DNA of 64,000 nt, taken from NCBI GenBank assembly GCA_034687125.1, contig JAQGBZ010000296.1, forward strand, positions 1 to 64,000. Reading direction: 5' to 3'. The notes under the pieces are model-generated. The model was not told where the DNA came from. It ran no database searches and saw only the letters and a program-made list of their open reading frames with translations. The stretch is from Neelides folsomi (lineage: Eukaryota > Arthropoda > Collembola > Neelipleona > Neelidae). The position numbers were made by a program, and so were the translations under genes. This document shows positions 39,499 to 50,837 of the stretch, piece after piece; position 1 is the stretch's first letter, and each line of letters starts with the position of its first letter.

Positions 39499-40946
39499 GA
39501 TAGGAAATTCCTTCATTAAGCTTTTCCATCTTGGCTCATTGAAGAAAAAGATTGAGCTGAAGCTCTGAAAATATGAAATGATATTTCTATACATACCTAC
39601 ATATTACTAATAAATATAACCTTCTGCGTATCTAACAATGTACTACGAGTACAGTTTAACATTTAATTTATATCAATTAATTTATAAATTATATATAGGA
39701 TTAGTATTCCTATTAGCTGTAACGTTATAAAACTGTCTCTTTCCATTTCATAGTACGAATATTAAGACAACTTTTAGATTTAGAGCTAACTTTTCACTAG
39801 CTTTCAATTCTACAATCTTTCATTTTTCGCTGCCTGCATATTTAGCTTAATTTTAATGTTAATTATACCTACATTAGCAATTAGTTAGTATGTAAACTTT
39901 ATAAAGACACTTATCCAATACTTAACAACTTAAATGATCTATTTCTATTTTAGGAGTTTAAAGACACAATATTTGTAAAATACAAATTCGTATTTGTAAT
40001 ATGAGTATTCGTATTGTTTATTTAATTGACCTCTTTCATTTTTCCTACCTTTATTTTAAAGGCGTTTGAGGGGCCTTTATGAGTATGAAATATTAGGTAC
40101 AATGCTAATAGTATAATCAATTAACCTCCTTTTTCTCTCGAATGGTCTCAACACACATCACACTTGGAGAAGTACAGAAAATACAACTCTACTATTATAT
40201 TAAATATATATTAATATATGATACACCTACCTTATTTAATTGCTAAGTGTAATTATGAAGTCTTAATACATTTATGTCACTTAAAAAGGATTAGACTGTG
40301 GTAGATGTGTATTTGGAATAAATAATATATTTATAAGTTGTAGTGATATTATATATTGAGTAATAGAAAAGCATTCAATAGCTTTTCTATTCTATTTATA
40401 TACCTAATTTTAATTTTTGGGTTAATGGGGTTTGTAAATATAATTTATTTTAGATATGAAAACATTTTAGTGAAAAGTCTATTAAAATATGATACATCGA
40501 TGTGCATTATGAAAACCATAAATAAAATATATTATACATAGCATTTTTAAAAAAAGCTGATATTGTGTAAAATATATGAGAATGATTATTATTACTGACT
40601 TATTGTTATTTTGGGAGTATGATCATTAGTGCTTTGAGGAATCCAAACATTTTGAACGCATTTCCAGTCTTTACCTTTAAGAACTCAATTAAGAATTTGG
40701 TGCAATTGTTAAATAATCTAAAAATGGGAATAAAGAATATATAATTATAAAAAATAATATTTAACTTTTGATTGACATTTTTGCCATGATAATTTTCATA
40801 ATGTTTCAAATAACCAATCGTATGCTTACAAATAATGCTTATAATACAAATAATAGTAAAATACATTTTCTATACTTATTATTAAAACTATTACTTCTAG
40901 GCATTTCTTGGAATTGTGTAAAAATTTCAAGTTAATAAAATTCATC
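39499..40946. other. 3' UTR and AT-rich intergenic DNA
   Basis: No gene seen. A small perfect hairpin (aatagaaaagc ... gcttttctatt, 11-bp arms, 8-base loop) lies at 40362-40391. Confidence 0.5.
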
Positions 40947-41292
40947 TGCGATGCAGCGATTGAATATGTGACGAGTTTGCGATGCTGTGAGTCGAATTTG
41001 TGACGAGTTTGCGATGCTGTGAGTCGAATTTGTGACGAGTTTGCGATGCAACGATTGAAACTATGACGATTTTGCGATTGAATATGTGACGACTTTGCAA
41101 TGCTGTGAGTCGAATTTGTGACGAGCTTGCGATGCAACGATTGAAATTATGACGATTTTACGATGCAATGATTGAACCTGTGACGTCTTTGCGATGCATC
41201 GATTGAATCTGTGACGACCATGCAATTCAGCGACTGAACCTGTGACGACCATGCAATTCAGCGACTGAACCTGTGACGACTTTGCGATGCTA
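40947..41292. repeat. 32-bp minisatellite
   Basis: About ten to eleven imperfect copies of a unit close to ttgcgatgctgtgagtcgaa + tttgtgacgagt. Variants replace gctgtgagtc with gcaacgattg or gcatcgattg. The distal end carries an exact duplication of the 32-base segment gacgaccatgcaattcagcg + actgaacctgt. The CpG-rich unit stands out from the AT-rich surroundings. Open frames across it are a by-product of the repeat. Confidence 0.9.
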
Positions 41293-41439
41293 TTTTTCAT
41301 TTAATTATTAATAAATAAGCGAGTACAATGACACGTTAAATTAAATCTAAGAATGAGAAAATGTCCTAGTTAGTTTTATGTTTACATAGCATTAATTAAA
41401 ATATGGGGATGGGAATTCTCCAATCATACATTAAATCAA

Positions 41440-41757
41440 TTAAAGCACGGATTTTCTCGATTGAAGCTAAGATCGATCCAACTTACTAGCATTCTATCTA
41501 GCATTCATACACGGGGATTTTCCCGATTGAACCAACTTACTAGCATTCTATATATCATTAATATACATGGATTTTCTCGATTGAAGCTAAGATGGATCCA
41601 ACTTGCAAGCATTCTGTTTAGCATTTATAAACGGGAATTTTCCCGATTGAACCAAAGATGGATCCAACTTACTAGCATTCTGTCTAGCATTTTTAAACGG
41701 GGATTTTCCCGATTGAACCTAAGATGGATGAAACTTAGAAGCATTCTGTCTAGCATT
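41440..41757. repeat. About 65-bp minisatellite, five copies
   Basis: Five imperfect units each contain gattttctcgattgaagcta or the form ttttcccgattgaacc, then agatggatccaactta and agcattctgtctagcatt. The second unit lacks the aagatggatc block. Copies alternate between the ctcgattgaagc and cccgattgaacc types. A 115-residue frame crosses the array only because the unit has few stops. Confidence 0.9.
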
Positions 41758-42120
41758 GATTATGATTATTATAATACTGATATTGTTATTAATAATAATT
41801 ATTCATGAATTCAAAATAATGTAAAATAATATAAATAATTTTATCAAGTAATGAACGTGTCTAATTATTTTTGGTAATTAAAGCTTCAGATCAAGTGAAA
41901 AATCCCTTGAGAAACTTCAAAAAGACGTTAATGACAAAAGAAACCAATTTGAGATACTTTTTGGAAAGGAACAGTTTGCAATAAGGAATGGATGGATGCG
42001 AGGAATTGCAATACATACATTTTAGTTTTGAATAACTGGCTACTTGGCCGTCTTATCCATCTTCTAAACCTGTAAGTAAAATAATTGTTGCCATTTTATC
42101 TTTATCTTTTTACCTTTTCA

Positions 42121-42402
42121 TTATTAATAAATTATGGTTAGAGTAAAGATATTAGGGCCAGACTCTGAGTTTTTCTAAGTACTTTTTCAACTTTTCCCCC
42201 CCAAAAATTAAAGTTGTTCAGAATGTCGAGAAAAACATTTTGAGACAACCACATATTCAGGTTAGGTTACGATTGTGTCTCAAAATGTTTTTCTCGACAT
42301 TCTGAACAACTTTGATTTTTGGGGGGGAAAAGTTGAAAAAGGACTTAGAAAAACTCAGAGGCTGGCCCTAATATCTTTACTCTAACCATAAATTATTAAT
42401 AA
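42121..42402. mobile_element. Large near-perfect palindrome, probable foldback MITE
   Basis: Arms of about 128 bp (left from 42121, right ending at 42402) are almost exact reverse complements around a core of about 25 bases near 42249-42273. The outer arms start ttattaataaattatggtta. The inner parts include gttcagaatgtcgagaaaaa, and a run of seven C on the left matches a G run on the right. There are few mismatches, so the element is recent or maintained. No reading frame is present. A mariner origin is not shown by the ends. Confidence 0.85.
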
Positions 42403-43202
42403 ATTATGAGTAAATTGAAATGAGGAATTGGAATTCAGTTGCTTAATTATTAAATGATAGAAGTTTAATTTGTATGCAATCTATTCGGAATATATTTGAA
42501 GTACTAATATTATAACTTATCAATAAAATAAAATTTAATTATAAATCAATTAAATTTCTAGAAACGATTAAAATCTCAAACAAAATTTGAAATAGGTTCC
42601 TTTTAATATTCGACCTTCATATTATCTCATCTTGAGAAAGATTTTAAGGGTGAGGAAAAGATGATGAAAAAGGAAAAGGATATTAGAAAGTTAGATTAAT
42701 TATAAATAATGATTCATGTTGATGTGTATTGAATGGAAATTGCAAATTACTTAAATGGAGTAATTTACAATACGATAATTATAAATAATTTATGTAGGTA
42801 TAGTGGTTAGTTTATTGTTAACTTAGTTTACTGGTTAGTTATAGTTAACTTACTTTATGGTTTACTCTTTACATTAATTGTAATAAATAAGTTAAATTTT
42901 CATTTTATTTATGAAATTGAGCTACAAACTTGAGCTTTATGGGTTATAAATAAAACAAAAATGTACATTGAATGTAAGTTGATGAAACATTACATACTTT
43001 TGCATAAATTCGGCTATGCATAGGTAAAATTAAGTTAATATGAATTAAAGTATCTTATAACACTTATTAACTATGGAGTATTAACGTTAAAGTCAGATGG
43101 TTCCTGGCACGGGTTACATTTATGTATCCGAGGACAATCTCTCTTAGAGCTCTTTTGCGAAGTTGCATTAACATTTTGTATCATTAATATTAGTTAAAAC
43201 TT

Positions 43203-45710
43203 TTAATAGGTAACAACATTAGTATTCTTTTCGATTGTTGTTTTAATCCAGTTCATGTAAGTTGAAACTTTTGTATAAACGCCAGGTAATCTGATAATTG
43301 TAAAAAATAAGATTATTAAACCACCATTAAATTAACTATAATTTAATTTATAATTAAAACAAACCTTCCATCGCATTGAACTGTTCCAAATGATATGACT
43401 CCTAGCAGATACGCTTTTCCGTCTTTCGTATACATCAATGGCCCACCTTTAAAAATAACAATCCATATTTTAACAGCGTTTATTAAAAAAATAAACAATA
43501 AAAATAAAATAATTTTTAATACTATTCATGATAGATTTTTTTGTGTCAAAACTGTCAAAGGGAAGATTTTCACTTATACATAATTACAATTTACTTTGCA
43601 CAATTAATGAAATTAATGTGAACTTACCCGAATCTCCTTTGCAAGAATCTTTTCCTTTAATTCCAGCACAAAATTGGTATTCGGGTAAAATTCTGACTCT
43701 CACTCTGTAAAACTGTCTCCTACAGTCGTCACTTGGCACAAGAGGAATCTCCACTTTTTGCAAAAGAGCATAATTAGATCTGATTCCATCTGAGCCCCAA
43801 CCAGCAATTGTCGTTCTTGCTCTTGGAATGTACATGTCATTGTTTTCAGGAAGGCAAACCGTTCCAATTAAAGCTGTTAATTAAAAAGTTAAATATTAAT
43901 TACCATTACAAAGTTAGCTAATTAAAATGGTATTAAATATGGAATTAAAATTTAAATCTTACTGTTAAAATTCACTTTTCTTTTTAATTTAAGTAGAGCA
44001 ATGTCATTTTTAATGATGGGCCTCTCTCTAAATTCCGGATGGAATAAGATCTTGTCAATGGCAATGTTCTCAGCTCCTTCTTCGTTAAACTTTGATATAT
44101 TGTGTGCTCCAAGTCTGACATGAGATCTATGAGTATGTCACGACAAGCCGTTAGTTTATAGAAAGTAGTACAGAGAGATAAATAATCACATCAATAAATT
44201 AAGGCAAAAATTACATGTTTCGTATTTGATGTGAGCTGTCAGTGACGCAGTGAGCTGCAGTTAAAACGAATTCTTCATTTATCAAAGCACCTCCGCAAAT
44301 TGCTTGTGGCCCACTGGGAGCTAAAACCAATATAAACAGAAATGAGTCAAATGTAAGTCAATAACCACGAAGAAACATTTATTGGATAAATGATATTACA
44401 GATTAATGGGATAACTCATTATTCATTTAAACTTAAACATGAATTCGCAGAAATCTCAAATTTTTCTAAATTCAATATTATCATTTTTTCATGGTTAGTT
44501 GAATTGATGAATATTTAATGAATACTAAAATTGATGAATACTAATGTTGTTAAATGTCGCTTTTATATTAAAGAGCTTCCCTAACCTAATCGAATAACTC
44601 AAAACTCAAATGAGAATGATATTAAAATGAATCTTACTGTGGACAGAGATGGCCGCAATCCAAGGAAATTCCCCTTTCGAAGCCGCGTGACCTCCGCTGA
44701 TTCGTGTAGGAAATGATGTCCCACAGTCTTCCTGTAATAAATTTATTATTATTTCTCACATATTAAATACGTTTTTAACAATTTTAATGTCTTATTTTGA
44801 CCATTTCCTACTTATGTCAATGACTATCGACACGATCCTATACAAATTACAACAAATTTAGACTGTCTTATTATTTCTAACAGTTCTAACTCTTATAAGA
44901 GGCATTACTCCCAAACTCAATTAATCCAAAAACTTAAAAATTGATGCTTTACATTAAAAATCCTTAATGTTAAATGCAATATTGATACTGATTTAATATT
45001 AAGTGCCTAACGTAAGTACTATTAAATAGTACTATAGTATATAATATACAGGGTGTGTACAGTCTGTAGTACTTAAGACAAAGATATAAAAATTTATAAT
45101 CAACACTCACGTCATTGAGCATAGGAAGCTTCCTGTTTCTGAAGAAGTTAGCGTTGGATAAAAGATTGAAATCCCGAATGGCTTGTGTCGCTGATTCCGT
45201 AGTTGACGTTGTAGTTGTTGTTGTTGTGGATGGTAAAGTCGGGTGAGGTGTCGGACTTTGATTTTGATTTCCTTCCAAACAATTCCCTTCACACCAAACC
45301 AGCGGATCTGAGTGAAAGAATCCACAAGATGCTTTCTTAAGCTCTCCAATCTTCTCCGGAGTAGGGGAATATAAGTAAGCAAGGAGGGATGGACAACGAT
45401 CAAGGGGGATGCAAAGCTTGGGACAATTTTTCGGACGGATGCGAAATTCCTCTCGACGAGTTTGGCTAATCCCAAAACCTTTCTCGTTCCCAAACAGAAT
45501 ATCTATAGGTAAACATACACATGCTGGTTAGCTCCATCCAAACCAACCCACACATGCAGATTGTTAAAATCTCATTTATAGTTTCATTAAAAGAATCTCA
45601 TTTATACGAGATGTAAAAAAACTCATTTATTACGATGTGTAAAAATTCTCATTACCTTGTCCGAATGCGGAAAAAGAACCGAAGAGAAGGAAGACACTAA
45701 AGGACTTCAT
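43203..45710 (-). CDS. CLIP-domain trypsin-like serine protease
   Basis: This is a secreted protease zymogen of the arthropod CLIP family, which acts in haemolymph cascades (melanisation, Toll, clotting). Exons: 45710-45656, 45502-45111, 44731-44638, 44320-44215, 44126-43963, 43873-43628, 43446-43365, 43290-43203, giving 408 residues. It has a signal peptide (MKSFSVFLLFGSFSAFG), six CLIP cysteines at 45, 49, 55, 78, 89 and 93, and a Pro/Thr-rich linker with a poly-Thr run. The activation site is R159-I160 in RISGG (usual form R-IVGG). The triad is His204 (TAAHC), Asp257 (NDIALLKL) and Ser352 (CKGDSGGP). Asp346 at the base of the S1 pocket predicts cleavage after Arg or Lys. Cys152 just before the activation site would tether the light chain. 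All catalytic residues are present, so it should be active rather than a protease homologue. Confidence 0.94.
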
Positions 45711-47024
45711 GATAAAAACAAATAAATAATAAATCCACTAAACTTATAAAATTCACAATTAGAGGAATTCCTAATTCACAATTAGACAAATTCCTAATTT
45801 AAGTAAAATTTAAAACTTTAAGTTAAAGTTAAATTTATGTATGATACGTCGTAGGATAAATTGGTTAGAAAAATGTGAATTGGCGAAATCAACTCGCCCC
45901 TTTGGAATTCATAAGAGCGAATCTCATGATGATGCTCACCCTAACATTCGCCACTTGATGATGATGGTGGAAGGAGCCGCAAAATGTGATGATGGGAAAT
46001 CACGTAGCCCTTGGGCGATTATCAACATATTATATACAGGTACTTAGGTATGGTCAAATAAGCAAACAATGGATTCTTCTCCAACAAGTTCATGTGTCCT
46101 TACCAATTACCAACATGAATCGTTTCATAGGGCTTAATTACGAATGCGAACCACGAACCGCCTTCTTAATATTATAATGACTATGACGTTGTGTACAGAT
46201 ATATGCTATATATATGAACATTAACTTCATCACGTCTAGCCAATGAGAGAATTACAATTTTAAGAAAAATTCCACTTTTATTGTGATCGTCATCAGAAGA
46301 CTCAAAGAAGCGAATACACGTAAAGTTTTAATGCATGTGGCGCGTATAAATTGCGAATGCCACCATAAATCTATTATGCGACATTGAAACCTCTTTTTTA
46401 TAAATCCATCTAATTGTAACTAACTAAGCGTATAATTACAATACATTCCTTTTCATTCTTCACAGGAAGATAATTAACATTTAATTATTTTGGAAAACAA
46501 AATACGAGTTTTGCTTTCCTTTAAAACACAACAGATCTTTTTTATATTAAACAATGTAATGTACATTTTGTAATACCTCAAATAAATTCTGGAATAAAAC
46601 ATTTCGTTTACAAAACACTAAAACACAAAATATTTGGTTAAGCTGATAATGATTATTTTACCTGTAACATTTCTGGGATAATGTTATTTATGACTAAAGA
46701 TTGATGAACAATTCTACAATTATATTAATTATGGTTTTCATATTTTTATTACGCTTTAGATTTTCGTACGGCAAATGGAAATTTCATATTTAATACTTAT
46801 CGTAAATATTTAAATAAAATCATTTAATTATAAAAACAATAATTAAATATTATCAGGTATATAAATCAGGTAAAAAGGAAGTTAGACAATTGTCAACTAT
46901 TTAATTGTAATATACAATGTCTTAAAGTAATAAATAAATCTAATTAATCTAACGATTGAATTTAATAAAACGTATTTAATGTGAATATCTATGCATGCAG
47001 ATGGATATTTAAATTTGATCCAAT
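45711..47024. other. Intergenic, AT-rich
   Basis: This is the upstream region of the protease and the downstream region of the GPATCH2-like gene, which are in tandem on the minus strand. No exon was recognised. Confidence 0.55.
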
Positions 47025-48588
47025 CTACTTTTTAACACGCTTTGAATCGCTTTCACTCTCAAGCCAAAGTGGACCAACAGCAATTTCTTTCAAAGTTCCG
47101 TCCAACTCATCGAGTGTTATCGCATCCATTTTCTTGGTTTTGGAAGTCTTTGTGAGGATTGGACATGTGAATCCTTTCTCACTTCGTTCTTCCTTCAAAT
47201 AACGCATTTGAAGTGAATAGAGACTTGCAAGATGACCAAGTTGAACTCTTTCATCTTTGCGCATTGGGTGAAGTCTTATTAAAAAAACAAATACAATCAA
47301 TTTCAATTTATTATGACCAACTAAATTTAATTTGAATATTAAATAAATTCCACATTGATTTCCATACTTGAGTTCGGATTGTTGCGGATCTTGAAGAAAC
47401 TTTGAAAGCTGTTCGTTAGCAGAAGTCTTTATGGAAAATACTGGCTTTGTTGGGTGAACAAATCTCCGTCCAGCTCGAATTTCTCTCTAAGAAGTTATCA
47501 AATTGTAAATAAAGAATTTTAACCAAAAGATTAATTCAATATATATTTATCCGAATATATATTTATCTCAATATGTTTTTTAATTAATTACAGATGGAGC
47601 ATAATCTCTGAGTTTTCTTATGATAAGATCTCTTCTTCTTTCTGAATCCGTTTCTTCCATAAATTCGTCTCCAACCCAATCGGAGTGTTCATCGTCACCT
47701 TCTTGACCTTCGTCACAAGTAACAACGTCGCTATCAGCACTAGAAAGACTTGACCCTTCCTCGTCGTCATCGCTCTTCATTTCTTCATCTGGACCAAGTA
47801 AATTTTCATTTTCGAGAGCTTCAACAGATCTTTCTCTTCCTCCCCTCTTCCTCTTTCCAGTTCCCAAATAATCAATTATCGGGTGAGACTTTTTGGACAA
47901 GAGAGATTTAGAACTACAAGGCAGATTGTTGTTATTATTCAACGAAGTAGCGGATTTAGACGTTGAGGGAATTTCTATCTTTGGGGAAGGAAGTCCACCA
48001 AGTGATTCTTCATTCTTGTTCCCAGAAAATTCTCTATCAACATCTACAGCCATTCTCTTGAATCTCCTTCTCCTATAAAGTTTAACAAATTAAAATTAAA
48101 TAATTTAGATAAATAATTTAGATCAACAATCTTCTCGTTATTTTGTTTAATGAACCTTCTGCTTTGGGAAACTTTTACAGGTTGTGCAGGGCCATTAAAA
48201 AGCTCATTAAATGAATCAGACTCGACGACATTTGGCATTGGCATTTTCTTCGTATGATGGTACTTTGACCCAGATTGACGATGTTGGAGCGAGAGCTTAG
48301 CAAGTGATCTTTCGGCTTCATCAGAATCATTCCCATCTTTACTTTCATCAGAATCGGTTTTGGCTCCTTTAAATTAATTTGATTGATTTAAAACTTGATT
48401 TTACTGTTTTAATTTTCTTAAAGTTCATTAATTCAATTATTTATTAAATTCTACAAACCAGCACCAGGAATCAAATTAGAAGTTGATCTCGATCTTCTAT
48501 GTTTATTCCAACTTCTGCTCCCTTTCGCTGTTTTGGATTCTTCAAGAGCACAAGACAAATCAGCTACCAATTGCTCCATAACGTCCAT
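47025..48588 (-). CDS. GPATCH2-like nuclear protein, no G-patch seen
   Basis: Exons: 48588-48459, 48366-48156, 48072-47592, 47486-47368, 47274-47025, giving 396 residues. Resemblance to GPATCH2 rests on the N-terminus MDVMEQLVADLSCALEES, the ESDSF motif, the basic RRRRFKRM block and the acidic CDEGQEGDDEHSDW motif, which is close to the vertebrate DEG-GDDE-SDW motif. Basic patches (GKRKRGGRER) suggest nuclear import. The C-terminus (LHPMRKDERVQLGHLASLYS, then LQMRYLKEERSEKGF) resembles an R3H-like RNA-binding segment. The glycine-rich G-patch that names the family, and would stimulate a DEAH helicase such as DHX15, is not found before the stop. Its start is 623 bp from the oppositely oriented NUDT19 start. 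Confidence 0.75.
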
Positions 48589-49211
48589 TTTGAATACACC
48601 AAAATGAATCACAGGTTACTTCCCCTTAATCGGAAATTGATACAATGATTGCTATTTAATTGTATTTAAGTTTGTCATTATAACAGCATTAATTAGTTAG
48701 CCCAACTGAACTACCTTAATTCACTTCACAATGCATAATTTCCGAAAGACGTAGAATGGCCGTATCAGCCCAAATGTGTTGGCCTCAAGAACTATCGCAA
48801 AAATGCTCCAAAGGTTATAATGGAAAAAATTTTGGCACGTAGTTGAGGATTAGTGGGAAATAATTTTCCCATCCCATAATATTATATTTGCAACTCTTTT
48901 ATATATTAGGCAAGAGGTAAATTAAAAATAAAAGGATGTAGGATGTTGTGGAATTGTGGAAGTCAGCTGTGGAGTTCAATACTCAACACTTTCCATTATC
49001 CCTTTCCTATCCATTAAAAGGGAGCTAAGGCGGTAAAAAGACATTGAAATCATTTCATATCTCTTGCCACGTACCATATTCAACACTTCAAGATTAACAA
49101 ATTAAAATTAACAATGGTTAATGGTTATTGTCATTAATTAATAATAATTATAATTTCAATTATCAATATTCTGTAAAGCTCAGTGATTTTCACCAAAAGA
49201 AAGTTTTAAAA
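48589..49211. promoter_or_regulatory. Shared upstream region of GPATCH2-like (-) and NUDT19-like (+) genes
   Basis: Two start codons face away from each other across 623 bp with no other gene between, so this short interval should hold both promoters and both 5' leaders. No clear core promoter motif stands out. Bidirectional use is inference. Confidence 0.5.
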
Positions 49212-50613
49212 ATGAAAGCAGCCGAAGGAGTGAAAGCAATCGTATCTAAACCATGGAGGAATTCAGCGACACTTATCCTTGCAACAAAAACAAAATCAGG
49301 ATTTCCGTCATTTTTAATGATGGAAAGGTCAAAGGGGTCAAGTTTCATGCCAGGAGGTATTTACTACTAAATAAATAATCAAATAAAGCGATTAACGATA
49401 ATAGCGATCAGCGATAATAAACCATTTTTAATTTGACAATTTAACCATTTTGACAAATTGCTATTTTTTAGGTTTATGTTTTCCTGGTGGAACTGTTTCG
49501 AAAGCTGATTCAAATCCAGAATGGATCAATTATATAAAAAAGTCATCGGGAGTTGATGTCCTCAAATTTAACTTTTTTGCTCAAAATGCAAATGTGCCTT
49601 CGATTTATGAAAATGACGTTGAAAATGGCAATAATGCGATTCCTAAGCAAATCTCGCTGAGGATCACAGCAATACGAGAAATGTTCGAAGAATGTGGAAT
49701 TCTCTTATGTAGTTCACAAAAAACGAAAGATTCTCCTAATAAATACTTTGAAGCCATGAAGAAGATTACTGACCAAGATGGGATTGAAAAGTGGCAAGAG
49801 AAAATTAGGAAAGATCCGAATGAATTTTTAAATCTCTGTGATAACTTTTCCATTTTTCCTGACCTTCCTCAGCTATTTGATTGGAGTAATTGGCTTACAC
49901 CAAATGTGTACAAACAGAGTCATCGATTCGATACGATTTTCTATTCTGCTATTGTTGAAGAACCTTATCCTATTAAAGCTGATGAACGAGAAGTTGCAAA
50001 AGCATTTGTAAGATATTAAATGAAATGTAAATTAAATAAAATGTATAAAATACATAGCCGTTAATAAAATGAGAAGTAGTAAAGTAATTATAAATTAAAG
50101 TTGGGCATTTTTGTGTTTTTAGTGGAAATCTGCTAATGAATATAGCATTAGCCATTCAAACAAAACATTGCTACTTCTTCCTCCTCAGTACTACGAGATC
50201 AACCGACTTGAAAATGTTACAACTCAAAGATTCCAAGAACTTCTTCAGATTAGGAGAGAACTTGGAATTGAACGTTGGTTGCCTTTCATATGTGAAGCAA
50301 CAAATGGACCTCTATTTTTAATGCCAGGTTCTAAACATTTTAATTAAATCATTAAACTTACTGCTTAACTTTACACTATAAATTGGTATTATATTTAAAG
50401 CTAATTTTTAATTGGCCTATAGGTGACAGTTTGTATCCCGAAGATCTTGACAAAACACTTCATAGTCAAGAACGATACAAATTCGATTTATCAATCGAAG
50501 AATTACGAGCCAAATCAAAAATTTTACACAGACGAGAAAGTTTAGATGGAACCTTCGATTTTGTCAATGTTCTTTCGACTATTCCTCAGAGGTTCGGCCA
50601 TGTTTATGAATAG
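49212..50613 (+). CDS. NUDT19: NUDT19-like Nudix hydrolase
   Basis: Exons: 49212-49356, 49472-50007, 50123-50327, 50423-50613, giving 358 residues. NUDT19 members hydrolyse CoA and related diphosphates, in peroxisomes or mitochondria in mammals. Diagnostic features are an N-terminal RNSATLILATK strand, MPGGLCFPGGTV (46-57), then an insertion of about 60 residues before the second half of the Nudix box, AIREMFEECGILL (115-127). This split Nudix box is typical of NUDT19. The acidic pair E121/E122 should bind metal. Later motifs DWSNWLTPN, HRFDTIFY and LLPPQYYEINRLEN also fit the family. The start is the ATG at 49212; no earlier in-frame ATG exists near it. The C-terminus HVYE is not a peroxisomal SKL-type signal. 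The gene is tail to tail with the FASTK gene. Confidence 0.9.
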
Positions 50614-50837
50614 TGCAACTCGAATATTATAGTTTTCGTTTAACAATAATTAATTAGTCATTCTGAGCTAAATACTCACAATGTTTCAAGTTGACAATTT
50701 TTGTAGAAATATTGAGCGTTAATGACAAATCATTTATTTTTGTTAAAAGTGAACAAATGTTTATTTATCAAATAGAAAACAAAGTTATATTTATCGCTGA
50801 CTAAATGTATTTAGACGAGATTTTAATAAATATAAAA

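Noticed and set aside
41061-41300. Minus-strand frame with repeated S-x-V-Q-S-L-type units
   Set aside because: It reads through the 32-bp minisatellite and is explained by the repeat.
40947-41757. Possible CRISPR-like array
   Set aside because: The units are contiguous or imperfect, with no regular unique spacers, and the surroundings are a spliced animal genome.
41461-41808. 115-codon plus-strand frame
   Set aside because: It is the translated 65-bp minisatellite; the apparent protein repeat follows the DNA unit and has no splice or start context.
45047-45075. Isolated acagggtgtgtacag resembling a foldback arm
   Set aside because: It has no facing arm and only partial similarity to the family ends.
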